This document shows, piece by piece, positions 35,118 to 43,413 of a stretch of DNA of 64,000 bases. Where the stretch lies: NCBI RefSeq assembly GCF_000344615.1, contig NZ_KB467824.1:971658-1035657 (forward strand), written 5' to 3'. The translations under genes and the position numbers were made by a program. Source of the stretch: Janthinobacterium sp. CG3 (GTDB lineage: Bacteria; Pseudomonadota; Gammaproteobacteria; Burkholderiales; Burkholderiaceae_D). Under the pieces are notes generated by a model. It was not told the origin of the DNA, ran no database searches, and was given only the letters and a program-made list of their open reading frames with translations. Within the stretch, counting starts at the first letter, position 1. The number at the start of each line of letters is the position of its first letter.

Positions 35118-35194
35118 GCGCTGGCCGGCGGCCAGGCGCTCGACCTCGACGGCCGGCCCGCCGTCATTCGCTATTTGCCGGAGTAGGGCGGGCC

Positions 35195-36298
35195 ATGCGA
35201 TTGCCCCTGCGCTCCGCGCTCGCCGCCGCCTTCGCCGCGCTCTGCCTGCCGGGCTGCGTGTCGGTGATCGGTAGCCAGAGGGCCACGCCGGATAGCGCCG
35301 GCATCCACTACTTCCTGCCGCAGCCTTTCATTTTGGTCACGCCGAACCTGGACGGCACGCTCTCGGTCGAGAAGGTGTATCTGCCCGACCCCGACAACGA
35401 GTATGTAATTTCGGCCAAGTCGGTGCTGGGCAACTATACGCTGGCGGTGGAGCGCAACGAGAAGGGCTTTCTCGACACCGTGTCGTTCAACGGTGACGGC
35501 AGCGGCATCGGCAAGCAACTGGTGCAGACGGCGGCGAGCGCGCGCGCCGCCGGGGCCGACGCCGCCGCCGCGCGGGCCAAGGCGGAGGCCGCCGCCGAGA
35601 AGGCCGCCGCCGAGCGCGAGCGCGCCGCGCTGGCCGGCGCCGACAAGCTGCGGCGGGACGCGCAGCTCGATGTCGACATCGCGCAGCGCAAGCTGGCGCT
35701 GTTGCTGGAATTGCGCGGCCAGCCGGGCGCGCCGTCGAGTATCGCCACGCAGATTTTCACGGCCAGGCTGGCGTTGGCGGAGATGCTGGTGCGGCTGGAC
35801 GCGGCCGCGTGGGCGCGCACGGCCGTGGCGCACGGGCTGGCGGCGGCGCACGGGCCGGCCGCTCATGCGCCGCGCACGGCGCCGGAGCCGGTCTTTTTTC
35901 GCGTCGACATGAGCGCGGACTCGGTCGCGCTGCGCCAGGCGTTCGCGCAGTCGGACCGGGCGACGTGGACGGCGCCGAGGGCCGATCCGGCGCAGGCGGC
36001 GCTGGAGCTGATGCCGGCCGCGCAGGTGGTGCGCCCGCTGGCCAGGACCGCCGCGCTGACGGCCACCGTGAAGGCGAACCGCTTGCTGCGCGAGGCGGCG
36101 TTCTTGCAGATGACGCCGGCCGTGCCGGGCCTGGCGCCGCTGTTTTCGCTGCGGCCCGACCGGGTGTCGGTCGACGTCGAACTGCCGAAGGGAATACCGG
36201 CGGGCGACTACGAATTGGCCGGCAGCTTTGTGCCGGTCGCCGGGGAGGAGCCGACGGAAGCGCTCAGGCGCACTTTTGTGGTGCGTGTTGAGCTATAA
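35195..36298 (+). CDS. Hypothetical lipoprotein with Ala-rich coiled coil
   Basis: A 367-residue lipoprotein with lipobox LPGC near residue 24. Residues about 30-110 match the lipoprotein encoded just upstream. An Ala/Glu/Lys/Arg-rich helical segment follows (about 110-165), likely a coiled coil, and the C-terminal part (about 230-367) is a beta-rich domain ending FVPVAGEEPTEALRRTFVVR. The protein is probably outer-membrane anchored. Function unknown; the tandem with its paralogue suggests a duplication. Confidence 0.65.
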   Translation: MRLPLRSALAAAFAALCLPGCVSVIGSQRATPDSAGIHYFLPQPFILVTPNLDGTLSVEKVYLPDPDNEYVISAKSVLGNYTLAVERNEKGFLDTVSFNGDGSGIGKQLVQTAASARAAGADAAAARAKAEAAAEKAAAERERAALAGADKLRRDAQLDVDIAQRKLALLLELRGQPGAPSSIATQIFTARLALAEMLVRLDAAAWARTAVAHGLAAAHGPAAHAPRTAPEPVFFRVDMSADSVALRQAFAQSDRATWTAPRADPAQAALELMPAAQVVRPLARTAALTATVKANRLLREAAFLQMTPAVPGLAPLFSLRPDRVSVDVELPKGIPAGDYELAGSFVPVAGEEPTEALRRTFVVRVEL

Positions 36299-36547
36299 AG
36301 TGATAATTTTTCCGGTGCGTCGCGGCGTTGCCGTCGCCGTGGACGGGCAGGGGGCAATCGCTGCGCGTATACCAATGGCCAATGGCCAGCAAACCCCTTC
36401 GGATTCCCGAACCGCCTCAGCCTCAGGGAGAGGTGTCGCGGGCGCGGTGGATCAACGCCGTCTTATTTTTCACCGGATTTGCCGGGCGCCCCGATTTTGC
36501 GGAGCAGCGGACAGTACCCGCGGCCAGCACGCATGTCCACAAGCTTG

Positions 36548-36709
36548 TTATTGGCGGGGGTAGGTGTTGTTTGAGGCGCCGCTTGGCTCCCCGGAGAACG
36601 CCACCATCGTCGCGCCGGGCCAGGGCCGCTTCGGCGGCGCCATGCTGCCCAGCTGGGTTGCCATGGCGATGCCGGCGATCATCAATACCGCGAGTTGACG
36701 GGATTTCAT
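36548..36709 (-). CDS. Small exported peptide, 53 residues
   Basis: A short open frame with a good ribosome site (AAGGAAGC about 9 nt before the ATG). It begins MKSRQLAVLMIAGIAMAT, a plausible signal peptide, and continues with a Pro/Ser-rich tail ending NNTYPRQ and TAA at 36548-36550. No homologue is recognised. It could be a real small secreted protein or the 5' remnant of a longer gene. The stretch 36299-36547 before it shows no gene. Confidence 0.4.
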   Translation of the reverse strand: MKSRQLAVLMIAGIAMATQLGSMAPPKRPWPGATMVAFSGEPSGASNNTYPRQ

Positions 36710-37110
36710 CTTGGTGCTTCCTTGTTTTTAGCCTGTGAGAGACTGCCGCCCGGCTATGGTGTGGGAGGAATGTTGCTTACCATTATCGTCCCGCTGCGCG
36801 GAGTGTAGGTTGATGTTGCTCAACAGCAATGATGGTGGACGCCAGGCAGTGAGGACGATGGCTATTTGCGAGGGACTATCCGCGGCTATTGGAGAAAGCC
36901 GCCAATTTCGTCAATTGTCCTCCGACGCTCGCTTCGGCCTTTTCTCAACGGGTTTGAGCACCAGCTTGTCGAGCGAGGCTATGTCGAGGGTGAAGCCAAG
37001 AAATCAATGATAAGCTGTGGAAGGAGCGTGCCGAGGCACATTGAGCTGTTTGCCACGGCGCCCCAGGGCAGGTGCGCGATTCAAATGCGAAGGATATTGA
37101 AGAGATATAA
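36710..37110. other. Stretch without a convincing gene
   Basis: About 400 bp, lower in GC than average, with overlapping short frames but no supported gene. One frame near 36935-37000 reads LNGFEHQLVERGYVEGEAK, which looks protein-like and could be a remnant of a degraded gene, but I cannot identify it. Confidence 0.3.
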
Positions 37111-37995
37111 ATGAGAACGTCGTTCTGGTTGCCGCTGTTAGTGCTTGTTGCGCCATTGTCGGAGGCGAGCGAACTTGGACGTTGCCGTTTTGATCAAGCC
37201 GATCTTCAGTTCTCCGGCGCTCCACGCGAACAAGCCTCGTGCTTGTTGCGGCATGTGGCCAAATGGGGAAAGGTGCAGCCGGGCGCGGCTACTTTGCCGG
37301 CGCCTTTGGATGCCATTATCGGAAAGCCGGTCAATACGCTGCGGGCAGACTTGGGCCGCTACCTCGTCGCGACAAAAATGAGCGAGAACGAGATAGGTGG
37401 GTCGCTCGACGCCGAGCTTTCGCGCGGCCGGGATGGCGCCGCCAGCGCGCCCGTCGCGCGTTATTTCGTTATCCATGACACGAGCTGGCCATTGTATGCC
37501 AATGCCAAAAAATTCCCGGGTGATAAAACGGCGGAGCTCAACGCCTTGGACCGGTACGCCGGGCCGGAGTCGGTCGCGCATGTATTCGTGGATCGCCTTG
37601 GCAATACCTTGCAAGGTCATGATTTCGGCATACCCTGGCGCGGCACGAAACTGGAAAACGACGTCGTGGGCGAGCCGGCAAAGGGCATGTTTTTGCATGT
37701 TGAGTTGCTGCAGCCGCGACGCCGCGATGCGTCCGTCAACCGTAACAACGACGCCATTGCGCCGAAACCCGGGTTTACCGCCGCCCAGTATGAAAAACTC
37801 GCTTTGCTGTATGCGGCGGCAAGCGCGCGTAGCGGCGTGTTTATGATTCCGGCGTTTCACGCGGCGCTCGATGAGGGCATTCCCGACGGCCACGACGACC
37901 CTCAAAATTTCGAGCTGCGTCGTTTTGCCGGCGCGGTCGCGAGCTTGCTCAAGCGGCTGCGGCTGGGTGGAATTGCTAACGCCACAGCGCCGTGA
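37111..37995 (+). CDS. Secreted N-acetylmuramoyl-L-alanine amidase-like protein
   Basis: A 294-residue protein with a signal peptide (residues 1-20). The centre matches the Amidase_2 (AmpD/PGRP-type) fold: YFVIHDTSWP with H122, the strand AHVFVDRLGNTLQGHDFG, GMFLHVELLQP with H196, and the tail AFHAALDEGIPDGHDDPQNF with H250, H261 and D263, from which the third zinc ligand would come. It would cleave cell-wall peptides in the periplasm or outside. GC is lower than neighbours, consistent with accessory DNA. Gene context gives no partner. Confidence 0.7.
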   Translation: MRTSFWLPLLVLVAPLSEASELGRCRFDQADLQFSGAPREQASCLLRHVAKWGKVQPGAATLPAPLDAIIGKPVNTLRADLGRYLVATKMSENEIGGSLDAELSRGRDGAASAPVARYFVIHDTSWPLYANAKKFPGDKTAELNALDRYAGPESVAHVFVDRLGNTLQGHDFGIPWRGTKLENDVVGEPAKGMFLHVELLQPRRRDASVNRNNDAIAPKPGFTAAQYEKLALLYAAASARSGVFMIPAFHAALDEGIPDGHDDPQNFELRRFAGAVASLLKRLRLGGIANATAP

Positions 37996-38039
37996 CGCCG
38001 GGGCTACAAACTTTTGCAAACCAAGCCGCCGCTGCGCCG

Positions 38040-38085
38040 GTCGGCTTACCGACGCTGTGTAAAGGATGGCGGGCTGAGCCGACCT
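38040..38085. repeat. Imperfect inverted repeat of the GTCGGCTTA family
   Basis: GTCGGCTTA (38040-38048) and GAGCCGACCT (38076-38085) are inverted halves around a 27-nt loop. The same half-sites recur at 46267-46296. It lies between two convergent genes and may act as a terminator or be a mobile extragenic element. Confidence 0.45.
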
Positions 38086-38121
38086 GCGAAACTCTTTGCC
38101 GGTATGGCACGCGGTGGCGGG

Positions 38122-38421
38122 CTACTCGCCGTCGAACGTTCTGCCCTCCGCGGCGGCCATGGTGAGGTTGATCGCGCCGCCGACCGTTTTCAGCCGGCCG
38201 GTTTCAATCGATGAAATGGTCCTGCTGTTTTCCTTGCCATACATCCGCGCAATGCGGGAGAAGGGCACGTTGAGCGCCTTTGTCATAGGCGCCAACACGC
38301 CGGCGGTTTCCTTGATCCGGATAACCTCGACCTCGTCCCCGGCCATGTGCGCCAGGCTGAGCGAGCAAATGATATCGAATACTAAAACTACATCTGTTTT
38401 GACGTCGTCCCTGAGAGCCAT
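38122..38421 (-). CDS. Hypothetical 99-residue protein
   Basis: I start it at the ATG at 38421 (MALRDDVKTD); an in-frame Met 21 codons earlier is possible. It is mainly helical and contains FSRIARMYGKENSRTISSIE, which could be a recognition helix, so a DNA-binding or regulatory role is conceivable but unproven. GC is modest compared with neighbours. It has no obvious partner. The 276 bp upstream (38422-38697) show no gene. Confidence 0.45.
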   Translation of the reverse strand: MALRDDVKTDVVLVFDIICSLSLAHMAGDEVEVIRIKETAGVLAPMTKALNVPFSRIARMYGKENSRTISSIETGRLKTVGGAINLTMAAAEGRTFDGE

Positions 38422-38697
38422 CTGGAGTTCCCCGTTATGGTTTCGATATTTATCAGTTAACAGTGCTAGATACGAAAGTAACATATCTGCAACAAATTTG
38501 CCCTACAGTTTTACCAACATGTGCGGGTGCAAGGCCTGCCAGCTCCGCGCCCACCTCCATAGAGTCGCCGACTGGCGATTTTGCGAATTGATTTTTAGCA
38601 AGTTTTACCGCTTCACTGGGCGGGGCAAGGCTGCCCGACGAGACTTGCCGCCAGCCGGCGCGAGAAAGGCTGCCGCCAAGCGGCGCCGCCGCACGGT

Positions 38698-38961
38698 TTA
38701 TGCCGCGATCAGGAAGTCGATGACGATTTCGCCGGGCGCGCGCGAGACGTAGGCCATCTTGACGCGGTCGCCGAAGTATTGGCCGATCTGGTCGAGCAGC
38801 GGCAGGGGATCGTGGTCGTTGCAAAAACGCATCACTTCGCCTTGGCGCAGCGCGTCGAGGGCGCCGAAGATGGCGGCGTGGCGGAAGCGCTTGGCGACGC
38901 CGCGGGCGTCGAACGGATAGACTGCGTCGTGGCGGACCGGGTTGTAACAATCGTGTGCCAT
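38698..38961 (-). CDS. DUF2249 domain protein (first copy)
   Basis: An 87-residue DUF2249 protein, a small TusA-like fold often found near denitrification genes. Typical elements are PFDARGVAKRFRHAAIFGAL, MRFCNDHDPLPLLDQIGQYF with the conserved Cys-His region, and a final IVIDFLI strand. It lies 77 bp downstream of the NO reductase gene on the same strand, so it is probably co-expressed. Its molecular role is unknown; a thiol or metal-handling function is often suggested. Confidence 0.75.
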   Translation of the reverse strand: MAHDCYNPVRHDAVYPFDARGVAKRFRHAAIFGALDALRQGEVMRFCNDHDPLPLLDQIGQYFGDRVKMAYVSRAPGEIVIDFLIAA

Positions 38962-39038
38962 GGTGGAACTCCTTGTCTTGGTTGACGCCGCGGGCGAGTC
39001 GCCCGCGGCGTTGCTGCTATTGCTTTGCTCTTACTTGC

Positions 39039-41315
39039 TTACGCCTGCTTGGCGCCAGCGACCGGCACCAGTTGCGGCTGCTTGCGGCCCTTGGTCAGCA
39101 GGCGCAGCGCGAACAGCGCCAGCAAGCCGCAGCCGATGGCGAAGACGACGTCGCCCGGCACCCGCATCCACACCAGCGTTTCCATAAACGGCGAGTGGAC
39201 CAGCTCCGGCGAGCGGGCGTACCACATGCCCTTGGTGATGCTGGCCCAAGCCTGGTAGATGCCGGCCGGAACCAGCGAGATGAACACCATCATGGCCAGG
39301 CCGATGTTGAGCATCCAGAACATCGGCGCCAACAACTTGTCGGACCAAGCGGCGCGCTCGCTCAGGCCGCGCAGACAGAACAGCAGCAGGCCGATGCCGA
39401 GCATGCCGTAGACGCCGAACAGCGCGGCGTGGCCGTGCGCCGCCGTCATGTTCAAGCCTTGCATGTAGTACAGCGCGATCGGCGTGTTGATGGTGAAGCC
39501 CAGCAGGCCGGCGCCGATCACGTTCCAGAAGCCCACGGCGATAAAGCACAGGATCGGCCATTTGTACGCCTGCACCCATGGCGCCGCTTTCGAGCGCTGG
39601 TAGTTGCGCAGCGCTTCCACGCCGATCATGGCCAGCGGCACCACTTCCAGGGCCGAGAACATGGCGCCGATGGCGATGACGAAGGTCGGCGTGCCGGTGA
39701 AGTACAGGTGGTGCAGGGTGCCGAGGATGCCGCCGAACAGGAACACGATGGTTTCGAGCACGATGGCGGTATTCGCGGTGGCCGCGCGGATCAGGCCCAG
39801 ACGGGTGAACAGCAGCGCGATGACGGCGGTGGCGAACACTTCAAAGAAACCCTCGACCCACAGGTGGACCAACCACCAGCGCCAGTATTCGACCATCGAA
39901 TAGTGGGTATGCGGACCCCAGGTCAGCGAGGTGGCGTAGAAACCGCCTATGCACATCGCCGCCAGGAACACCATGGCGATCAGGCCGCGGCTTTCCGACG
40001 GTTTTTTCAGCGCCGGCATCAAGCCGCGGCCCAGCAGCAGGACCCAGAACAGCAGGCCGACGAACAACAGGATTTGCCAGACCCGGCCCATGCTGGTGAA
40101 TTCCAGGCCCTGGTTGCCGATCCAGAAGCTAAAGTCGTTGCCCTGGTGTTGCAGCGTGCCGAGCCAGCCGAAGGCGGTCGAGCCGACGACGATGAACAGC
40201 AGCGCGTAGAACAGCATGTCGACGCCGAGTTTCTGGAATTTCGGCTCGTGGCCGGAGATCGCCGGGGCGATGTACAGGCCGGTGGCCAGCCAGGCGGTGG
40301 CGATCCACAGTACCGCGAACTGGGTGTGGATGGTGCGGCTGACGGTGAACGGCAGGATCTGGCCCAGCGGGAAGCCGAAGAAACTCTGGCCCTCGACGGC
40401 GTAGTGGGCGGTGATGACGCCCATGCCGACCTGGGCCAGGATCAGGCCGATGACGACGAAGAAGTACTTCTTGGTGGCGCGCATCGACGGCGTCGGTTTC
40501 AGGTCGAACAGCGGATCGGCCTTCGGCGGCGTCGGGTCGCCTTCTTCCTTGCTGGCCGAGTGGAACAGGATCATGCCGGCAATGGCGGCGATCATGAAGA
40601 TGATGCTGGCGATCGACCACATGCCGGCGCCGGCGGTCGGCGTGTTGGCCACCAGCGGTTCGTGCGGCCAGTTGCTGGTGTAGCTCAGCTCGGTTTCGCC
40701 GGGACGGTCGGTGGCGGCCGACCAGGCCGACCAGAAGAAGAACGACGGCAGCGCCTTCAAATCGGCCGGGTCGGGCAGGGTGCCCGGGTTCATCGCGTAC
40801 TGTTCGCGCAGCTTGTCGAGGTTCGGGTCGTTGCCGAACAGGGCCGTGTAGTGGGCCGTGACTTCGCGCACGGCGGCGGCGCGCTGCGGCGACAACGTGA
40901 CCACGCCGGTGACGGCGTCATGGGTGTTGCGGCGCATTTCGCCTTTCAGGCGGGCGCCCAGTTCGGCCTGCTGGCCGACGCTCAACTGCTCGAACGGCTT
41001 GCCGAAGTCCTGTTGCGCCCAGATGGCGCGCAGCGCCACAGCTTCGCGGTGCAGCCAATCGGCCGACCAGTCCGGCGCGAGGTAGCTGCCGTGGCCCCAG
41101 ACCGAGCCGAGTTGCTGCCCGCCGGCGGTCAGCCAGGCTTGCTGCCCGCGCTGGACCGAACCTTCTTCGAACAGCACGGAGCCGTCGGTGCTGACGACTT
41201 GCTTGTGGATCGGCGGCGCCGTCAAATAAATCTCTGTGCCTACCCAGCCGAGGACGGCAAAGGACAGCACGCAGATGACTGCGAGCCAGGTCCATAGTTT
41301 GCGTGTGGCATGCAT
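39039..41315 (-). CDS. norZ: Quinol-dependent nitric oxide reductase (qNOR)
   Basis: A 758-residue single-subunit NO reductase of the NorZ/qNOR type. A first membrane helix (about 8-28) and a large periplasmic domain (about 30-220) replace the separate NorC subunit. The heme-copper-oxidase-like core follows with about 12 helices, including TIHTQFAVLWIATAWLATGL, WVEGFFEVFATAVIALL, YWRWWLVHLW and AAHGHAALFGVYGM. It reduces NO to N2O using ubiquinol and so detoxifies or respires NO. An NsrR-like site and the nsrR gene lie upstream in divergent orientation. Confidence 0.94.
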   Translation of the reverse strand: MHATRKLWTWLAVICVLSFAVLGWVGTEIYLTAPPIHKQVVSTDGSVLFEEGSVQRGQQAWLTAGGQQLGSVWGHGSYLAPDWSADWLHREAVALRAIWAQQDFGKPFEQLSVGQQAELGARLKGEMRRNTHDAVTGVVTLSPQRAAAVREVTAHYTALFGNDPNLDKLREQYAMNPGTLPDPADLKALPSFFFWSAWSAATDRPGETELSYTSNWPHEPLVANTPTAGAGMWSIASIIFMIAAIAGMILFHSASKEEGDPTPPKADPLFDLKPTPSMRATKKYFFVVIGLILAQVGMGVITAHYAVEGQSFFGFPLGQILPFTVSRTIHTQFAVLWIATAWLATGLYIAPAISGHEPKFQKLGVDMLFYALLFIVVGSTAFGWLGTLQHQGNDFSFWIGNQGLEFTSMGRVWQILLFVGLLFWVLLLGRGLMPALKKPSESRGLIAMVFLAAMCIGGFYATSLTWGPHTHYSMVEYWRWWLVHLWVEGFFEVFATAVIALLFTRLGLIRAATANTAIVLETIVFLFGGILGTLHHLYFTGTPTFVIAIGAMFSALEVVPLAMIGVEALRNYQRSKAAPWVQAYKWPILCFIAVGFWNVIGAGLLGFTINTPIALYYMQGLNMTAAHGHAALFGVYGMLGIGLLLFCLRGLSERAAWSDKLLAPMFWMLNIGLAMMVFISLVPAGIYQAWASITKGMWYARSPELVHSPFMETLVWMRVPGDVVFAIGCGLLALFALRLLTKGRKQPQLVPVAGAKQA

Positions 41316-41376
41316 GATGGGGGTTCCTTATCGGAGGTTGAAAAAGCGGAGCGTTGCAGGGGTGCCTGCACCGTTA

Positions 41377-41397
41377 AAGATGTATCTTATCTACCTT
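41377..41397. promoter_or_regulatory. Candidate NsrR operator between norZ and nsrR
   Basis: AAGATGTATCTTATCTACCTT resembles the NsrR-type site built from AAGATG-like half-sites, with AAG/CTT at the ends and partial dyad symmetry about 41387. It sits 62 bp upstream of the norZ start and 133 bp upstream of nsrR, where NsrR control of both would be expected. The match is imperfect. Confidence 0.5.
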
Positions 41398-41529
41398 AAT
41401 ACGACTTTGACCATAGGCATTCGGGAGTATTGCCGTGTAGTCCTTTAAACAAATATTATGCATACTCTATTTGTCGCGACCGTTTCCAGTCCCGGCCTGA
41501 AGGGCATGACACAAGGAGCTTTGCCAGCG

Positions 41530-42012
41530 ATGAGACTCACCGCCTATACCGACTACGCCTTGCGTACGCTGATCTATCTGGGATTGCACCGGGGCCGGCT
41601 GGTGACGATCCAGGATATTGCCGAGTTACACGACATCTCCAAGAACCACCTGATGAAGGTCGTGCACCAGTTGGGCCAGAGCGGGCTGGTGAAGACCGTA
41701 CGCGGGCGCAACGGCGGCTTGCGACTGGGCGCCGAGCCGGCCAGCATCAACGTCGGCGCGGTGGTGCGCGGCACCGAAACCGATTTTTTCATGGCCGAGT
41801 GCTTCAAGGCGGGCCAGGCGGGCTGCGCGTACGCGTCGGCGTGCAAACTCAAGAGTGCGCTGTGCGCGGCGACGGCGGCCTATCTGGCCGTGCTCGACGG
41901 CGTCTCGCTGGCCGACCTGATCGGCGGCGAGCAGCGCTTCCAGCCGGTGGCGCTGGCAACAGCTAACCCGACCTATGAAAATCCGAAGCCTCGCCTAGCC
42001 CGCACGGCGTAA
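41530..42012 (+). CDS. nsrR: NO-sensitive Rrf2-family repressor NsrR
   Basis: A 160-residue Rrf2 regulator. I use ATG 41530 (MRLTAYTDYALRTLIYLGLH), the standard NsrR start; the 24 codons before it are unlike the family. AAGGAG lies 11 nt upstream. The winged helix includes ISKNHLMKVVHQLGQSGLVK and VRGRNGGLRLG. Cluster ligands are C91, C99 and C105 in ECFKAGQAGCAYASACK. The spacing is C-x7-C-x5-C. It binds a [4Fe-4S] or [2Fe-2S] cluster that reacts with NO to relieve repression of NO-detoxification genes such as the adjacent norZ. Confidence 0.9.
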   Translation: MRLTAYTDYALRTLIYLGLHRGRLVTIQDIAELHDISKNHLMKVVHQLGQSGLVKTVRGRNGGLRLGAEPASINVGAVVRGTETDFFMAECFKAGQAGCAYASACKLKSALCAATAAYLAVLDGVSLADLIGGEQRFQPVALATANPTYENPKPRLARTA

Positions 42013-42140
42013 TCCGACCTACTCCATTCGGACGACTCGGCTAGGTAGCTTGCCTTCGCCGAAGTACCCCTACGGCCAATAGTGCCGTTGCCGCCCGCGA
42101 CGTAAGCTGTGCCGTATCGGTTGCTGCGTCTAAGGAGGGT

Positions 42141-43388
42141 ATGGTGGTACGGAATAAAAAGCAGGTCTCGGTGTTGGTCAGCAGCACGTTCGCGTTCACG
42201 ATCTGTTTCGCGGTCTGGATGATGTTCGCGGTGCTGGGCATTCCAATCAAGAACAATCTCGGCCTGAACGAGACCCAGTTCGGCCTGCTGGCGGCGATGC
42301 CGGTGCTGACCGGCTCGCTGGTGCGGGTGCCGCTGGGCATCTGGACCGACAAGTTCGGCGGGCGCGTCGTTTTCTTTGCGCTGATGCTCGCTAGCGTTGT
42401 GCCGATCTACCTGATCTCTTACGCCAGCGCCTACTGGCACTTCCTGGTGCTGGGCATGTTCGTCGGCCTGGCCGGCGGCTCGTTCTCGGTCGGCACGCCG
42501 TACGTCGCGCGCTGGTTCGGCAAGGAGCGCCGCGGCTTGGCGATGGGTATCTTCGGCGCCGGCAACTCCGGCTCGGCGCTGACCAAGTTCGTCGCGCCCG
42601 GCATCATCGCCGCCTTCGGCTGGCAAATGCTGCCGAAGGTCTACGCGGTCGCCATGCTGGCCACGGCCGTGCTGTTCTGGCTGTTTTCCTTCACCGACAA
42701 GGCGCACCAGGCGCCGGCCGGCGTTTCTTTCGCCGAGCAGATGAAGGTGCTCAAGGATCCGCGCGTGTGGCGCTACTGCCAGTACTACTCGGTGGTATTC
42801 GGCGGTTACGTCGGCCTGGCGTTGTGGATGACCAAATACTACGTCGCCGAATACGGCTTCGACATCCGCCACGCGGCCCTGCTGGCGGCCTGCTTTTCGC
42901 TGCCCGGCGGCGTGCTGCGCGCGCTGGGCGGCTGGATCGCCGACAAATACGGCGCCATCAAGGTTACCTGGGCCGTGATGTGGGTCTGCTGGGTCTGCTT
43001 TTTCCTGCTGTCGTACCCGCAGACCAGCATGGTCGTCAAGACGGTGACGGGCCAGATGGCGCTGGACCTGGCGTTGTCGCCGTGGATGTTTACCGCGCTG
43101 CTGTTCGTCGTCGGCATCGCCATGGCGATCGGCAAGGCCTCGGTCTTCAAATTCATCGGCGACGACTTTTCCGACAACATCGGCGCCGTCAGCGGCGTGG
43201 TCGGCCTAGCCGGCGGCCTGGGCGGCTTCGTGCTGCCGATCCTGTTCGGCGCGCTGGTCGACCTGACGGGGGTGCGCTCCAGCGCCTTCATGCTGCTGTA
43301 CGGCAGCGTCTGCGTCTCGCTGGTGTGGATGTATTTTTCGTTCAAACGGGTCCCGGTGGCGGTCCCCGCCATGGCCCCGGCTATCTAA
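42141..43388 (+). CDS. narK: Nitrate/nitrite transporter NarK1-type
   Basis: A 415-residue, 12-helix major facilitator of the NarK family. Signature elements include FAFTICFAVWMMFAVLGIPI, RVPLGIWTDKFGGR, GNSGSALTKFVAPGII, and GVLRALGGWIADKYG; the conserved arginines that bind nitrate lie in these helices. The length and motif set fit the NarK1 nitrate/proton symporter class. The ribosome site AAGGAGG is only 2-3 nt from ATG 42141, so the GTG at 42144 may be the true start. narK2 follows after 22 bp, so the two transporters and hemN form one transcript. Confidence 0.9.
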   Translation: MVVRNKKQVSVLVSSTFAFTICFAVWMMFAVLGIPIKNNLGLNETQFGLLAAMPVLTGSLVRVPLGIWTDKFGGRVVFFALMLASVVPIYLISYASAYWHFLVLGMFVGLAGGSFSVGTPYVARWFGKERRGLAMGIFGAGNSGSALTKFVAPGIIAAFGWQMLPKVYAVAMLATAVLFWLFSFTDKAHQAPAGVSFAEQMKVLKDPRVWRYCQYYSVVFGGYVGLALWMTKYYVAEYGFDIRHAALLAACFSLPGGVLRALGGWIADKYGAIKVTWAVMWVCWVCFFLLSYPQTSMVVKTVTGQMALDLALSPWMFTALLFVVGIAMAIGKASVFKFIGDDFSDNIGAVSGVVGLAGGLGGFVLPILFGALVDLTGVRSSAFMLLYGSVCVSLVWMYFSFKRVPVAVPAMAPAI

Positions 43389-43413
43389 TTGTGTAGAAAT
43401 CGAGGAGAGTGTG

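Noticed and set aside
36328-36738. Plus-strand open frame in the gap before the amidase-like gene
   Set aside because: Starts without a ribosome site, composition unlike a protein, and antisense to the better supported small minus-strand frame.
42065-42071. TACCCCT upstream of narK as a NarL heptamer
   Set aside because: A single heptamer match is expected by chance in this composition and there is no paired inverse site.
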